DNA of 64,000 nt from Streptomyces sp. XD-27 (lineage in GTDB: Bacteria > Actinomycetota > Actinomycetes > Streptomycetales > Streptomycetaceae). Below the pieces are notes generated by a model. That model made no database searches and had not been told where the DNA came from. It saw only the letters and a list, made by a program, of their open reading frames with translations. Both the position numbers and the translations under genes were made by a program. Positions 9,849 through 22,540 of the stretch are shown piece after piece; positions within the stretch are counted from its first letter, which is position 1; each line of letters opens with the position of its first letter. The stretch lies in NCBI RefSeq assembly GCF_030553055.1, contig NZ_CP130713.1:6696001-6760000 (forward strand), read 5' to 3'.

Positions 9849-10181
9849 ATGTTCCGCCGCACGTTCTGGTTCACCACCGGCGTCGCAGCCGGCGTGTGGG
9901 CCACCACCAAGGTCAACCGCAAGCTCAACCAGCTCACCCCGGAGAGCCTGGCGGCACGGGCCGCCGACCGCGCCGTCCTGGCCGGCCGGCGGGTCAAGCT
10001 CTTCGCCCTCGACGTCCGCGAGGGCATGGCCGACCGTGAGACGGCCCTGCGCGACGCGCTCGGCCTGACCGCGGCGCCGCCCGCGGACGACATTCCCGAG
10101 CTGCCCGCGCCGCGCGGCCCCGGCCGGCTCGCCCAGACCTATCCCACCCCCTACCGCACCACCGGAAAAGAGGACCACTGA
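9849..10181 (+). CDS. Small conserved actinobacterial protein (DUF6167-like)
   Basis: This 110-residue protein has a short hydrophobic stretch near the N-terminus ([17 protein letters not shown]), a helical charged middle ([19 protein letters not shown]) and a Pro-rich end. I recognise it as the small protein that usually lies just upstream of alaS in Streptomyces; its function is unknown. Its TGA shares a base with the alaS ATG (ATGA-type overlap), which implies coupled translation. Confidence 0.7.
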   Translation: MFRRTFWFTTGVAAGVWATTKVNRKLNQLTPESLAARAADRAVLAGRRVKLFALDVREGMADRETALRDALGLTAAPPADDIPELPAPRGPGRLAQTYPTPYRTTGKEDH

Positions 10182-12850
10182 TGGAGTCGGCTGAAATCCG
10201 CCGCCGCTGGCTGCGCTTCTTCGAGGAGCGTGGGCACACCGTCGTGCCGTCGGCGTCGCTGATCGCGGACGACCCGACCCTGCTGCTGGTCCCCGCGGGC
10301 ATGGTGCCGTTCAAGCCGTACTTCCTCGGCGAGGTCAAGCCGCCCTACACGCGCGCCACCAGCGTGCAGAAGTGCGTCCGAACCCCGGACATCGAAGAGG
10401 TCGGCAAGACCACCCGGCACGGCACGTTCTTCCAGATGTGCGGCAACTTCTCCTTCGGCGACTACTTCAAGGAAGGCGCCATCAAGTACGCCTGGGAGCT
10501 GCTCACCACGCCCCAGGACAAGGGCGGTTACGGCCTGGAGCCCGAGAAGCTCTGGATCACCGTCTACGAGCAGGACGACGAGGCGGAGCGCATCTGGCGC
10601 GAGGTCGTCGGCGTCCCCGCCGAGCGCATCCAGCGCCTGGGCATGGGCCCCAACTACTGGTCCATGGGCGTCCCCGGCCCCTGCGGCCCCTGCTCCGAGA
10701 TCAACTACGACCGCGGCCCCGAGTTCGGCGTCGAGGGCGGCCCGGCCGTCAACGACGAGCGGTACGTGGAGATCTGGAACCTGGTCTTCATGCAGTACGA
10801 GCGCGGCCCGGGCTCCGGCAAGGAGGACTTCCCGATCCTGGGCGAGCTGCCCAGCAAGAACATCGACACCGGCCTCGGTCTCGAACGCCTCGCCATGATC
10901 CTGCAGGGCGTGCGGAACATGTACGAGACCGACACCCTGCGCGTCGTGATGGACAAGGCCACCGAGCTCACCGGCGTGGCCTACGGCGCCGACGCCGCCT
11001 CCGACGTCTCGCTGCGCGTCGTCGCCGACCACATCCGCACCTCCGTGATGCTCATCGGCGACGGCGTCACCCCCGGCAACGAGGGCCGCGGCTACGTGCT
11101 GCGCCGCATCATGCGCCGCGCCATCCGCAACATGCGCATGCTCGGCGCCACCGAGCCGGTCGTCGGCGCGCTGGTCGACGTCGTCATCAAGACCATGGGC
11201 GAGCAGTACCCGGAGCTGGTCCAGGACCGCAAGCGCGTCGAGACCGTCGCCCTCGCCGAAGAGGCCGCCTTCCTCAAGACCCTCAAGGCCGGCACCAACA
11301 TCCTCGACACCGCTGTCGCCGAGGCCAAGGCCTACAACGCCACCGTCCTCACCGGCGACAAGGCGTTCCTGCTCCACGACACCTGGGGCTTCCCGATCGA
11401 CCTCACCCTGGAGATGGCCGCCGAGCAGGGCCTGTCCGTGGACGAGGAGGGCTTCCGCCGCCTGATGAAGGAGCAGCGGGAGCGGGCCAAGGCCGACGCC
11501 AAGGCCAAGAAGACCGGCCACGCCGACCTGTCGGCCTACCGCGAGGTCGCCGACGCCTCCGGCTCCACCGAGTTCACCGGCTACGCCCTCACCGAGGGCG
11601 AGGCCCGGATCGTCGGCCTGCTCGTCGACGGCGTGCCGTCGCCCGCCGCCTCCGAGGGCGACGACGTCGAGGTCGTCCTGGACCGCACCCCGTTCTACGC
11701 CGAGGGCGGCGGCCAGCTCGCCGACACCGGCCGGATCAGGCTCGACTCCGGCGCCGTCGTCGAGGTCCGGGACGTCCAGCAGCCGGTGCCCGGCGTCAGC
11801 GTCCACAAGGGCGTCGTCCAGGTCGGCGAGGTGACCGTCGGCTCCGCCGCGTACGCCGCCATCGACGTCAAGCGCCGCCGGGCCATCGCCCGCGCCCACA
11901 GCGCCACCCACCTCACCCACCAGGCGCTGCGCGACGCGCTCGGCCCGACCGCCGCCCAGGCCGGCTCGGAGAACTCGCCCGGCCGCTTCCGCTTCGACTT
12001 CGGCTCGCCGAGCGCTGTGCCCGGCACCGTCCTCACCGACGTCGAGCAGAAGATCAACGAGGTGCTCGCCCGCGAGTTGGACGTCCAGGCCGAGATCATG
12101 AGCCTGGAGGACGCCAAGAAGCAGGGCGCCATCGCCGAGTTCGGCGAGAAGTACGGCGAGCGGGTCCGCGTGGTCACCATCGGCGACTTCTCCAAGGAGC
12201 TGTGCGGCGGCACCCACGTGCACAACACCGCCCAGCTCGGCCTGGTGAAGCTGCTCGGCGAGTCCTCGATCGGCTCCGGCGTGCGCCGTATCGAGGCCCT
12301 GGTCGGCGTGGACGCCTACAGCTTCCTCGCCCGTGAGGCCACGGTCGTCGCCCAGTTGACCAACCTGGTCAAGGGCCGCTCGGAGGAGCTCCCGGAGAAG
12401 GTCGCCGGGATGCTCGCCAAGCTCAAGGACGCCGAGAAGGAGATCGAGCGGTTCCGCGCCGAGAAGGTGCTCCAGGCGGCCGCCGGGCTCGCCGAAGGCG
12501 CCAAGGACGTGCGCGGCGTCGCCCTGGTCACCGGCCAGGTGCCGGACGGCACCTCCGCCGACGACCTGCGCAAGCTGGTCCTCGACGTGCGCGGCCGGAT
12601 CCCCGGCGACCGCCCCTCTGTCGTGGCGCTGTTCACCACCGCCAACGGCCGCCCGCTGACCGTCATCGCCACCAACGAGGCCGCCCGCGAGCGCGGACTC
12701 AAGGCCGGCGACCTGGTCCGTACCGCCGCCAAGACGCTCGGCGGCGGCGGTGGCGGCAAGCCGGACGTCGCCCAGGGCGGCGGCCAGAACCCGGCCGCCG
12801 TCGGAGACGCCATCGAGGCCGTCGAGCGCCTCGTGGCCGAGCAGGCGTGA
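10181..12850 (+). CDS. alaS: Alanine--tRNA ligase
   Basis: The 889-residue protein is full length for the family. It has the class II catalytic core ([48 protein letters not shown]), the editing domain with the zinc-site motifs HSATH (about residue 572) and CGGTH (about residue 673), and the C-terminal oligomerisation region ending [15 protein letters not shown]. It charges tRNA-Ala and hydrolyses mischarged Ser/Gly-tRNA-Ala. Translation appears coupled to both neighbours by short overlaps. Confidence 0.97.
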   Translation: MESAEIRRRWLRFFEERGHTVVPSASLIADDPTLLLVPAGMVPFKPYFLGEVKPPYTRATSVQKCVRTPDIEEVGKTTRHGTFFQMCGNFSFGDYFKEGAIKYAWELLTTPQDKGGYGLEPEKLWITVYEQDDEAERIWREVVGVPAERIQRLGMGPNYWSMGVPGPCGPCSEINYDRGPEFGVEGGPAVNDERYVEIWNLVFMQYERGPGSGKEDFPILGELPSKNIDTGLGLERLAMILQGVRNMYETDTLRVVMDKATELTGVAYGADAASDVSLRVVADHIRTSVMLIGDGVTPGNEGRGYVLRRIMRRAIRNMRMLGATEPVVGALVDVVIKTMGEQYPELVQDRKRVETVALAEEAAFLKTLKAGTNILDTAVAEAKAYNATVLTGDKAFLLHDTWGFPIDLTLEMAAEQGLSVDEEGFRRLMKEQRERAKADAKAKKTGHADLSAYREVADASGSTEFTGYALTEGEARIVGLLVDGVPSPAASEGDDVEVVLDRTPFYAEGGGQLADTGRIRLDSGAVVEVRDVQQPVPGVSVHKGVVQVGEVTVGSAAYAAIDVKRRRAIARAHSATHLTHQALRDALGPTAAQAGSENSPGRFRFDFGSPSAVPGTVLTDVEQKINEVLARELDVQAEIMSLEDAKKQGAIAEFGEKYGERVRVVTIGDFSKELCGGTHVHNTAQLGLVKLLGESSIGSGVRRIEALVGVDAYSFLAREATVVAQLTNLVKGRSEELPEKVAGMLAKLKDAEKEIERFRAEKVLQAAAGLAEGAKDVRGVALVTGQVPDGTSADDLRKLVLDVRGRIPGDRPSVVALFTTANGRPLTVIATNEAARERGLKAGDLVRTAAKTLGGGGGGKPDVAQGGGQNPAAVGDAIEAVERLVAEQA

Positions 12851-13329
12851 CGGACGTGAGCTCCATGCGACGCGGCAGGCGGATCGCCATCGACGTCGGG
12901 GACGCCCGGATCGGGGTCGCCTCGTGCGACCCCGACGGGATCCTCGCCACCCCGGTGGAGACCGTGCCGGGACGCGACGTCCCGGCCGCCCACCGGCGGC
13001 TGGCCGCGATCGTCGAGGAGTACGAGCCGATCGAGGTCGTGGTCGGGCTGCCCCGCTCGCTCAGCGGGCGGGAGGGCCCGGCCGCGGCCAAGGTGCGCGC
13101 CTTCGCGCAGACGCTCGCCCAGCGGGTCGCCCCGGTGCCGGTGCGGCTGGTCGACGAGCGTATGACGACCGTCACGGCGACCCAGGGCATGCGCGCCTCC
13201 GGTGTCAGCTCCAAGAAGGGCCGCAGCAGCGTCGATCAGGCCGCTGCCGTGGTGATTCTGCAGAATGCGCTGGAGACCGAACGGGTGTCCGGGGAGCCGC
13301 CGGGCGAGGGCGTCGAAGTGGTCATCTGA
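12847..13329 (+). CDS. ruvX: Putative pre-16S rRNA nuclease / Holliday junction resolvase RuvX (YqgF)
   Basis: The 160-residue RNase H-like protein carries the YqgF signature: [20 protein letters not shown] near the N-terminus, [17 protein letters not shown] in the middle, [11 protein letters not shown], and a C-terminal [13 protein letters not shown]. The family trims the 5' end of 16S rRNA in E. coli and has been proposed to act on Holliday junctions. The GTG start overlaps the alaS stop (GTGA), so it is translationally coupled. Confidence 0.9.
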   Translation: MTDVSSMRRGRRIAIDVGDARIGVASCDPDGILATPVETVPGRDVPAAHRRLAAIVEEYEPIEVVVGLPRSLSGREGPAAAKVRAFAQTLAQRVAPVPVRLVDERMTTVTATQGMRASGVSSKKGRSSVDQAAAVVILQNALETERVSGEPPGEGVEVVI

Positions 13330-13432
13330 TCGCGATACGGTAACGTTCCGCGCGTTAACGGCAGCTGATGTATCCGCCCGCGCCACGAGCGCCGCGCCAC
13401 CTCGGCTGCCGCCGCGCGGCCCTAGGGGATCG

Positions 13433-15172
13433 ATGACTGAGTATGGCCGGGGCCCCGGCTCCCAACCGTGGCACCCCGACGACCCTCTGTACGGGGACCA
13501 GGGGTGGGGCGGGCAGCAGGCCGGGGCGGGTCATGATCCGTACGGGCAGGACCCGCTGGGCCAGGATCCTCTGGGACAGCAGCCCTACGTGCAGGATCCT
13601 TACGGCGGTCAGCAGTACCCCGAGCAGTACCCGCAGTCGCAGGACTACCAGCAGTACCCGCAGCACGGGCATCAGCCGTACCCCCAGCAGCAGTGGGAGG
13701 GCCAGGGCCATGAGGGGGGTTACCCCCAGCAGCCGCAGGGCGAGGCCCAGCACGCCGGCGGCTGGGACCCCGGTTACGGCGCGACCGACCCCACCGACCC
13801 GTACGCCCGCCCCGCCGACCCGCACACCGGCGAACACCCGGACCACTACGCGGCCCCCGGCGCCTACCCGCCGCCCGAGCCGCACTACGCGCGTCGGCAG
13901 CAGGATCAGCAGCCGGGATATGCCCAGGAGCCCGTGGCGGCCGGGGCCGGGGCCGCGGCGCCGTCATCCCCGGCGGAGACCGGCGGCGGTCCGACCGAAC
14001 CCGAGCCGTCCGAGCAGGACGACCGCATCCGCGCCTTCCTGGCGGGCGACGACGAGGACGACGGCCCCGACGAGGAGCCCGGCCGCGGCCGCCGCAACAA
14101 GAAGCCCAAACGCCGCAGTGGCCTGGCCTGCCTGTTCACCGCCGTCGTGCTGGTCGGTGCGGTCGGAGGCGGCGGCTACTACGGCTACCAGTTCTGGCAG
14201 AGCCGCTTCGGCGAGCCCGCCGACTACTCGGGTCAGGGCACCGGCCAGGTGACGGTCGAGATCCCCGAGGGCGCGGGCGGAGCCGAGATCGGCAGAATCC
14301 TCACGGACGCCGGAGTGGTGAAGAGCAGCGGTGCCTTCGTGAAAGCCGTCGAAGACAGCGGCAAGTTCATCCAGCCGGGCTCGTACACCCTCCGGAAGGA
14401 GATGTCCGCGGCCGCCGCCGTCGAGATGCTGACCGACGGCTCCGCGAACGGCCTGACCATCTTCGAGGGCATGCGCAACGCCAACATCTACGCGGCGATC
14501 GACAAGAAGATCGGCCTCAAGGCGGGCACCACCGCGGACGTCGCCAAGCGCGAGGCCAAGAACCTCGGGCTGCCCGATTGGGCCGACGACAACCCGAAGA
14601 TCAAGGACCCGCTGGAGGGCTTCCTCTACCCGGCCCGCTACAACGTCGGCAAGGGCACCAAGCCCGAGGCCGTGCTGCGGCAGATGGTCAAGACCGCCAC
14701 CGCGGAGTACGCCAAGTACGACCTGGCGGGCGAGGCCAAGAAGCTCGGGCTGGACTCCCCGCTCCAGGTGATCAACGTCGCCAGCCTGGTCCAGGCCGAG
14801 GGCGTCACCCACGACGAGTACCGGAAGATGGCCGAGGTGGTCTACAACCGCCTCAAGCCCGACAACTCCGAGACCTACGGCAAGCTCCAGTTCGACTCGA
14901 CGTACAACTACATCAAGAACCAGAGCAAGACCGACATCGGCCTCGACGAGATCAAGAACTACGACAACCCCTACAACACGTACTTCTACAAGGGGCTGCC
15001 GCCGGGCCCGATCGGCAACCCGGGCAAGGATGCACTCAAGGCCGTGCTGAACCCGACGCACGACGGGTGGTTCTACTTCCTCTCGCTCGACAGCAAGACG
15101 ACGAAGTTCACCAAGACCTACACCGAGTTCCAGAAGCTGTACAACGAGTACAAGAACCAGAAGAAGGGCTGA
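13433..15172 (+). CDS. mltG: Endolytic peptidoglycan transglycosylase MltG with long low-complexity N-terminus
   Basis: The 579-residue protein has a cytoplasmic N-terminal region of about 220 residues rich in Gln, Pro, Tyr and Gly (DPLGQDPLGQ, QQYPEQYPQSQDYQQYPQ). One membrane helix follows (ACLFTAVVLVGAVGG), then a LysM-like region (VTVEIPEGAGGAEIGRILTD) and the YceG/MltG catalytic domain with the conserved glutamate in SLVQAEGVTHDEYRKMAEVVYNRL. MltG cleaves nascent glycan strands and sets their length. ATG 13433 follows AGGGGAT; upstream in-frame sequence is not conserved-looking. It is followed 13 bases later by aroE. Confidence 0.92.
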   Translation: MTEYGRGPGSQPWHPDDPLYGDQGWGGQQAGAGHDPYGQDPLGQDPLGQQPYVQDPYGGQQYPEQYPQSQDYQQYPQHGHQPYPQQQWEGQGHEGGYPQQPQGEAQHAGGWDPGYGATDPTDPYARPADPHTGEHPDHYAAPGAYPPPEPHYARRQQDQQPGYAQEPVAAGAGAAAPSSPAETGGGPTEPEPSEQDDRIRAFLAGDDEDDGPDEEPGRGRRNKKPKRRSGLACLFTAVVLVGAVGGGGYYGYQFWQSRFGEPADYSGQGTGQVTVEIPEGAGGAEIGRILTDAGVVKSSGAFVKAVEDSGKFIQPGSYTLRKEMSAAAAVEMLTDGSANGLTIFEGMRNANIYAAIDKKIGLKAGTTADVAKREAKNLGLPDWADDNPKIKDPLEGFLYPARYNVGKGTKPEAVLRQMVKTATAEYAKYDLAGEAKKLGLDSPLQVINVASLVQAEGVTHDEYRKMAEVVYNRLKPDNSETYGKLQFDSTYNYIKNQSKTDIGLDEIKNYDNPYNTYFYKGLPPGPIGNPGKDALKAVLNPTHDGWFYFLSLDSKTTKFTKTYTEFQKLYNEYKNQKKG

Positions 15173-15185
15173 GGGAGGCGGGCAG

Positions 15186-16022
15186 ATGACCTACAACCGC
15201 AGGGCGGCGGTGCTCGGTTCGCCGATCGCCCACTCCCTCTCCCCGGCCCTGCACCGCGCCGCCTACGCCGAGCTGGGCCTGACCGGCTGGACGTACCACC
15301 GCTTCGACGTGAACGAGGCCGGGCTGCCGGACTTCGTCACCGGGCTCGACCGGCGGGTGTGGGCCGGGCTGTCGCTGACCATGCCGCTCAAGCGCGCGGT
15401 CATCCCGCTGCTCGACGAGATCAGCGACACCGCGGCCTCGGTGGAGGCGGTCAACACCGTCGTCTTCACCGACGACGGCCGCACGGTCGGCGACAACACC
15501 GACATCCCCGGCATGGTGGCCGCCCTGCGCGAACGCGGCATCGAGCGGGTGGAGCGCGCGGCGGTGCTCGGCGCCGGGGCCACCGCCGCCTCCGCGCTCG
15601 CCGCGCTGTCCCGGATCTGCCCGGGGGAGGTCACCGCCTACGTCCGCAAGGCGAGCCGCGCCGCGGAGATGCGGGGGTGGGGCGCGCGGCTGGGGGTGCC
15701 GGTGCGGATCGGCGACTGGGCCGACGCGGCGGAGGCGTTCGAGGCGCCGCTGGTGATCGCCACCACCCCGGCGGGCGCCACCGACGACCTGGCCGCCGCC
15801 GTCCCCGAGTGGCCCGGAGCCCTGTTCGACGTGCTGTACGACCCGTGGCCGACCCCGCTCGCGGCCGCCTGGTCCGCGCGCGGCGGCGCGGTGCTCGGCG
15901 GCCTCGACCTGCTGGTGCACCAGGCGGTGCTCCAGGTCGAGCAGATGACGGGCCGGACGCCGGGACCGCTGGCCGCGATGCGCGCGGCGGGCGAGGCGGC
16001 CCTGGCGGCCCGCGCCGCCTGA
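15186..16022 (+). CDS. aroE: Shikimate dehydrogenase
   Basis: The 278-residue enzyme reduces 3-dehydroshikimate to shikimate with NADPH. It shows the substrate-binding motif LGSPIAHSLSPALHRAAY, the catalytic lysine region LSLTMPLKRAVIP, VNTVVF, DNTDIPGM, and a nucleotide-binding motif GAGATAASALAAL. It is probably co-transcribed with mltG. The remaining shikimate genes begin 148 bases downstream. Confidence 0.94.
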   Translation: MTYNRRAAVLGSPIAHSLSPALHRAAYAELGLTGWTYHRFDVNEAGLPDFVTGLDRRVWAGLSLTMPLKRAVIPLLDEISDTAASVEAVNTVVFTDDGRTVGDNTDIPGMVAALRERGIERVERAAVLGAGATAASALAALSRICPGEVTAYVRKASRAAEMRGWGARLGVPVRIGDWADAAEAFEAPLVIATTPAGATDDLAAAVPEWPGALFDVLYDPWPTPLAAAWSARGGAVLGGLDLLVHQAVLQVEQMTGRTPGPLAAMRAAGEAALAARAA

Positions 16023-16170
16023 ATCCGCCCCGGCCCCGGACAGGGGGTCCACCCACTGAGACCACGTCTGAGACGCCCACCCGGACGTGGGAGGATCAGA
16101 GGTGGCGGGAACAGGGCCGCGCACCTGCTCGCGCCGTCGTACGCGTCAGGCGCGAGCATGAGGAGCACCG

Positions 16171-17351
16171 TTGAGCAGGTTGCGCTGGCTGACCGCGGGG
16201 GAGTCGCACGGCCCCGCACTCGTGGCGACGCTGGAAGGACTGCCCGCCGGCGTGCCGATCACCACCGAGATGGTGGCGGACGCGCTGGCCCGGCGGCGGC
16301 TGGGCTACGGCCGCGGTGCCCGGATGAAGTTCGAGCGCGACGAGGTCACCTTCCTCGGCGGCGTACGGCACGGTCTGACCCTCGGCAGCCCGGTGGCCAT
16401 CATGGTCGGCAACACCGAGTGGCCCAAGTGGGAGCAGGTCATGGCCGCCGACCCGGTCGACGCCGAGATCCTCGCCGGGCTGGCCCGCAACGCGCCGCTC
16501 ACCCGCCCGCGGCCCGGCCACGCCGACCTCGCCGGCATGCAGAAGTACGGCTTCGACGAGGCCCGGCCGATCCTGGAGCGCGCCAGCGCCCGCGAGACCG
16601 CGGCCCGGGTCGCCCTCGGCGCCGTCGCCCGCTCGTACCTCAAGGAGACGGCCGGCATCGAGATCGTCAGCCACGTGGTGGAACTGGCCGCCGCCAAGGC
16701 CCCGTACGGCGTCTACCCCCAGCCGTCCGACGTCGACAAGCTCGACGCCGACCCGGTGCGCTGCCTGGACGCCGACGCCAGCAAGGCGATGGTCGCCGAG
16801 ATCGACCAGGCCCACAAGGACGGCGACACCCTCGGTGGCGTCGTCGAGGTGCTGGCCTACGGCGTGCCGGTGGGTCTCGGCTCGCACGTGCACTGGGACC
16901 GCCGCCTGGACGCGCGGCTGGCGGCGGCGCTCATGGGCATCCAGGCCATCAAGGGCGTCGAGGTCGGCGACGGCTTCGACCTCGCCCGGGTCCCCGGCTC
17001 CAAGGCCCACGACGAGATCGTGGCCACCGACGAGGGCATCCGCCGGACCTCCGGCCGGTCCGGCGGCACCGAGGGCGGCCTGACCACCGGTGAGCTGCTG
17101 CGGGTACGGGCCGCGATGAAGCCGATCGCCACCGTGCCGCGGGCGCTGGCGACCGTCGACGTCACCACCGGCGAGCCCGCCCAGGCCCACCACCAGCGCT
17201 CGGACGTGTGCGCGGTCCCGGCCGCGGGCATCGTCGCCGAGGCGATGGTGGCGCTGGTGCTGGCGGACGCGGTCGCCGAGAAGTTCGGCGGCGACAGCGT
17301 CGCCGAGACCCGCCGGAACGTCCAGGGCTACCTCGACAACCTGGCCATCCG

Positions 17352-17355
<4 letters not shown>
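16171..17355 (+). CDS. aroC: Chorismate synthase (TTG start)
   Basis: The 394-residue FMN-dependent enzyme converts EPSP to chorismate. Signature segments are [73 protein letters not shown] and [14 protein letters not shown]. The start is TTG with AGGAG five bases upstream; no ATG or GTG fits better, and [13 protein letters not shown] is the conserved N-terminus. The stop overlaps the aroK start (GTGA). Confidence 0.96.
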
Positions 17356-19542
<2,187 letters not shown>

Positions 19543-19697
19543 CGGCGTGCGCCGGGCCCGCGACGGGCCCGGCCCGGTTCCCCGGCCGTTCACACGGCGA
19601 CGGCCGGGGGAGGTACCGTTCGGTACGACCCGGCCCCACGGCCGTGGTACGGCATGCCAGTTGCCGTCAAGCACCGCACGAGACGGAGTGTCACCGG

Positions 19698-20660
19698 ATG
19701 CAGCACACAGGGGGAGCGCCGCTGCCACCGCCCCACGGGGCAGGGCAGGGCCCCGGTGTCGGCTGGACCCAGGACGCGAGCCACCACCCCGTTCCGCCGC
19801 CTCCCGCGCAGCCCGCGGCGGCCCCGGCGCCGCCCGCCGCACCACCCGCGGGCCATACGCAGCCGCAGCCGCACCCGCCCGCGACCGGCGGGCCGGTGCC
19901 GCCGCACCCGCAGCCGGCGACCGGGCCGGTGCCACCGGCGGGGCCGCCCGGGACCGGGCCCGTCCCGCCGCCCGGCCCGCCCGCCGGGGCGGCGCCGATC
20001 GAGGCCACGATGACCACCGGCCATGTCCAGCTCCCGCCCGGCGGGCCTGTGCAGATGCCCCAGCACGCCCCGGCCGGTGCGACCGCGGTCGCCGACGCCT
20101 CGCTGGCCGCCGTGGCGGTGCTGCTGATCGGCCCGGCGGGGGCGGGCAAGACCACCGTCGCGCGGCACTGGGCCGACCGCCGGCGGGTGCCGACCGCCCA
20201 CATCAGCCTGGACGACGTCCGCGAATGGGTCAGGTCCGGCTTCGCCAATCCGCAGTCCGGGTGGAACGACAACTCCGAGGCGCAGTACCGCCTCGCCCGC
20301 CGCACCTGCGGCTTCGCGGCCCGCAACTTCCTGGCCAACGGGATCTCCTGCATCCTCGACGACGCCGTCTTCCCCGACCGCCCGGTCGTCGGTCTCGGCG
20401 GCTGGAAGCGGCACGTCGGCCCCGGACTGCTGCCCGTGGTGATCCTGCCCGGCCTGGAGATCGTCCTGGAGCGGAACGCCGCGCGCAGCGGCAACCGCAG
20501 GCTCAGCGACGAGGAGGTGGCCCGGATCCACGGCCGCATGGCCGGCTGGTACGGCTCGGGCCTGCCGATCATCGACAACTCCACGTACGACGTGGAGACC
20601 ACCGCTCGAGTGCTGGACGAGGTCGTCGCCCGCTCCATCGCCAGCCCGCCCACCTGGTGA
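19698..20660 (+). CDS. P-loop ATP-binding protein with proline-rich N-terminus
   Basis: The 320-residue protein has an N-terminal half (residues 1 to about 130) made largely of Pro, Ala, Gly and His with repeated GPVPP units. It is followed by a kinase-like domain with Walker A LLIGPAGAGKTTVARHWADRR, then HISLDDVREWVRSGF, NGISCILDDAVFPDRP, and a lid-like segment ERNAARSGNRRLSDEEVARI. The fold resembles zeta-toxin/AAA-type small kinases that phosphorylate RNA or metabolites; the substrate is unknown. ATG 19698 has GGAG nine bases upstream; the frame upstream is open but overlaps aroQ. It is conserved between the aro and efp genes in Streptomyces. Confidence 0.75.
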   Translation: MQHTGGAPLPPPHGAGQGPGVGWTQDASHHPVPPPPAQPAAAPAPPAAPPAGHTQPQPHPPATGGPVPPHPQPATGPVPPAGPPGTGPVPPPGPPAGAAPIEATMTTGHVQLPPGGPVQMPQHAPAGATAVADASLAAVAVLLIGPAGAGKTTVARHWADRRRVPTAHISLDDVREWVRSGFANPQSGWNDNSEAQYRLARRTCGFAARNFLANGISCILDDAVFPDRPVVGLGGWKRHVGPGLLPVVILPGLEIVLERNAARSGNRRLSDEEVARIHGRMAGWYGSGLPIIDNSTYDVETTARVLDEVVARSIASPPTW

Positions 20661-20750
20661 CCGCCGCGCCGGAGCCGCCGGGCCCGGGCCGCCGCCCATC
20701 CGGCCCCGCTCAACCGGCCGCCGCGCCCCGCACTCCGTACGCTCGGAAGC

Positions 20751-21908
20751 ATGTCCGAGGTGTACGCGGCGCGCCGCACGCGGCTGCGTGAACGCTCCGC
20801 GGCGGCCGGCGCCGAGGCCGCGCTGGTCTCCCGGCCCGCCAATGTGCGCTATCTGTGCGGGGCCGCGCCCCGCGGTGCGGTGCTGCTGCTCGGGGCCGCC
20901 GACGACCCTGGTGACCTGCTGGTGTGCCCGGAGGATCCGGCGGAGAGCGGAGGGGGCGCGTCGCTCTTCCTCTCCCATGGCCTGAAGGGCATGGCAGGGG
21001 CCCCCATCGATGACGCGCTGCGGCTGATGCCCCTGCCCGCCGCCGAGACCGACGCCGCCGTGGCCGCGGCCGCCGTGGCCGAGCGCGCGGGCGCCGCGTC
21101 CCTCGCCGTCGAGGAGCACCACCTCAGCGTCGCCCGGCACCGGACCCTGCGCGCGGCGGCCCCCCGGCTGCGGCTGGCCGACCTGGGCTGCGCCGTCGAG
21201 CAGCTGCGCCTGGTGAAGGACGAGGAGGAGATCTCCTGCCTGCGGATCGCCGCCGAGATCGCGGACCAGGCGCTCGGCGAGCTGCTCGAGTCGATTCTCG
21301 TCGGGCGCACCGAACGGCATCTGGCGCTGGAGCTGGAGCGGCGGCTGATCGACCACGGCGCGGACGGCCCGGCGCTGCCCACGGCCGTCGGCTGCGGTCC
21401 GAACGCGGGACGCGCCCGGCACACGCCCACCGACCGGCGAGTGGAGGAAGGCGATTTCCTCTGCGTCTGCCTGGGCGCGAACTACCGGGGCTACCGCTGC
21501 GAGGTGGGCCGCACCTTCGTCATCGGCACCACCCCGGCCGACTGGCAGATCGAGCTGTACGAGCTGGTCTTCGCGGCGCAGCGGGCCGGCCGGGAGGCGC
21601 TGCTGCCCGGCGCGGCGTACCGGGACGTGGACCGGGCGGCCCGCCATGTCCTGGACGCGGCCGGGTACGGAGAGGGCTTCGGGGCCCGTACCGGGCACGG
21701 CGTGGGCCTCGAAATCGACGAGGACCCTCGGCTCGCCCCCTCGGCCATGGGTAAACTGGACGCTTGCGTGCCGGTCACCGTCGAACCGGGGGTCCACCTC
21801 CCGGGCCGGGGCGGTGTCCGTATCGATGACACACTCGTCGTCCGTCCCGAGGCGGACGGCGGGCCCGAGCTACTCACCATCACGACCAAGGAGCTGCTCG
21901 CGCTGTAG
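20751..21908 (+). CDS. M24 (Xaa-Pro aminopeptidase-like) family protein with altered metal ligands
   Basis: The 385-residue protein has a creatinase-like N-terminal domain (LRERSAAAGAEAALVSRPAN) and a pita-bread M24 domain (LRLVKDEEEISCLRIAAEIA, ARHTPTDRRVEEGDF, TGHGVGLEIDEDPRL, VTVEPGVHLPGRGGVRIDDT). Compared with active M24 enzymes, the first metal Asp is Cys (VCLGA, about residue 239), the second Asp is Glu (CEVGRTF, about 249) and the last Glu is Asp (RIDDT, about 358); the His and one Glu are kept. It may be a modified or inactive peptidase. It lies upstream of efp, the usual place of a peptidase gene of this family. Confidence 0.85.
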   Translation: MSEVYAARRTRLRERSAAAGAEAALVSRPANVRYLCGAAPRGAVLLLGAADDPGDLLVCPEDPAESGGGASLFLSHGLKGMAGAPIDDALRLMPLPAAETDAAVAAAAVAERAGAASLAVEEHHLSVARHRTLRAAAPRLRLADLGCAVEQLRLVKDEEEISCLRIAAEIADQALGELLESILVGRTERHLALELERRLIDHGADGPALPTAVGCGPNAGRARHTPTDRRVEEGDFLCVCLGANYRGYRCEVGRTFVIGTTPADWQIELYELVFAAQRAGREALLPGAAYRDVDRAARHVLDAAGYGEGFGARTGHGVGLEIDEDPRLAPSAMGKLDACVPVTVEPGVHLPGRGGVRIDDTLVVRPEADGGPELLTITTKELLAL

Positions 21909-21971
21909 CCTCACGGCGCTCGCGTGGCATCTTCTGGTCCCATCAGCTTCAGTCCAGGAGATCCCGCAACC

Positions 21972-22538
21972 GTGGCATCCACGAACGACCTCAAGAACGG
22001 CATGGTGCTCAAGCTCGAAGGCGGCCAGCTCTGGTCCGTCGTCGAGTTCCAGCACGTCAAGCCCGGCAAGGGCCCGGCCTTCGTGCGCACCAAGCTGAAG
22101 AACGTACTCTCCGGCAAGGTCGTCGACAAGACCTTCAACGCAGGCGTGAAGGTCGAGACCGCCACCGTCGACAAGCGCACGATGCAGTTCTCGTACATGG
22201 ACGGCGACTACTTCGTCTTCATGGACATGGACACCTACGACCAGCTCCACGTCGACCGCAAGTCCGTCGGCGACGCCGCGAACTTCCTCATCGAGGGCTT
22301 CGAGGCGACCGTGGCGCAGCACGAGGGCAGCGTGCTCTACGTCGAGCTCCCGGCCGCGGTCGAGCTGACCATCAAGCACACCGAGCCGGGTGTCCAGGGC
22401 GACCGCTCCACCGGCGGCTCCAAGCCCGCCACCCTGGAGACCGACTACGAGATCCAGGTCCCGCTCTTCATCACCACCGGTGAGAAGATCAAGGTCGACA
22501 CCCGTTCGGGCGACTACCTCGGCCGGGTGAGCAGCTAA
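21972..22538 (+). CDS. efp: Elongation factor P (PGKGP subfamily)
   Basis: The 188-residue, three-domain factor rescues ribosomes stalled at polyproline stretches. The loop that reaches the peptidyl-transferase centre reads [10 protein letters not shown] with Lys33 at the tip and a following Pro, which marks the actinobacterial PGKGP subfamily reported to work without lysine modification. Domain ends [14 protein letters not shown] and [12 protein letters not shown] are typical. The GTG at 21972 follows AGGAG; the upstream frame extension is not conserved. nusB begins two bases after the stop. Confidence 0.95.
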   Translation: MASTNDLKNGMVLKLEGGQLWSVVEFQHVKPGKGPAFVRTKLKNVLSGKVVDKTFNAGVKVETATVDKRTMQFSYMDGDYFVFMDMDTYDQLHVDRKSVGDAANFLIEGFEATVAQHEGSVLYVELPAAVELTIKHTEPGVQGDRSTGGSKPATLETDYEIQVPLFITTGEKIKVDTRSGDYLGRVSS

Positions 22539-22540
22539 CC

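Noticed and set aside
10151-12223. A 690-codon open frame antisense to alaS
   Set aside because: Shadow of alaS with no conserved motif and no ribosome binding site.
13337-13362. CGGTAACG and CGTTAACGG near the mltG promoter as an operator
   Set aside because: The dyad is imperfect and no regulator with such a site is suggested by the context.
13560-13740. Gln/Tyr/Pro repeats in mltG as a DNA repeat array
   Set aside because: The repeats are at protein level with varied codons; they are a low-complexity cytoplasmic tail.
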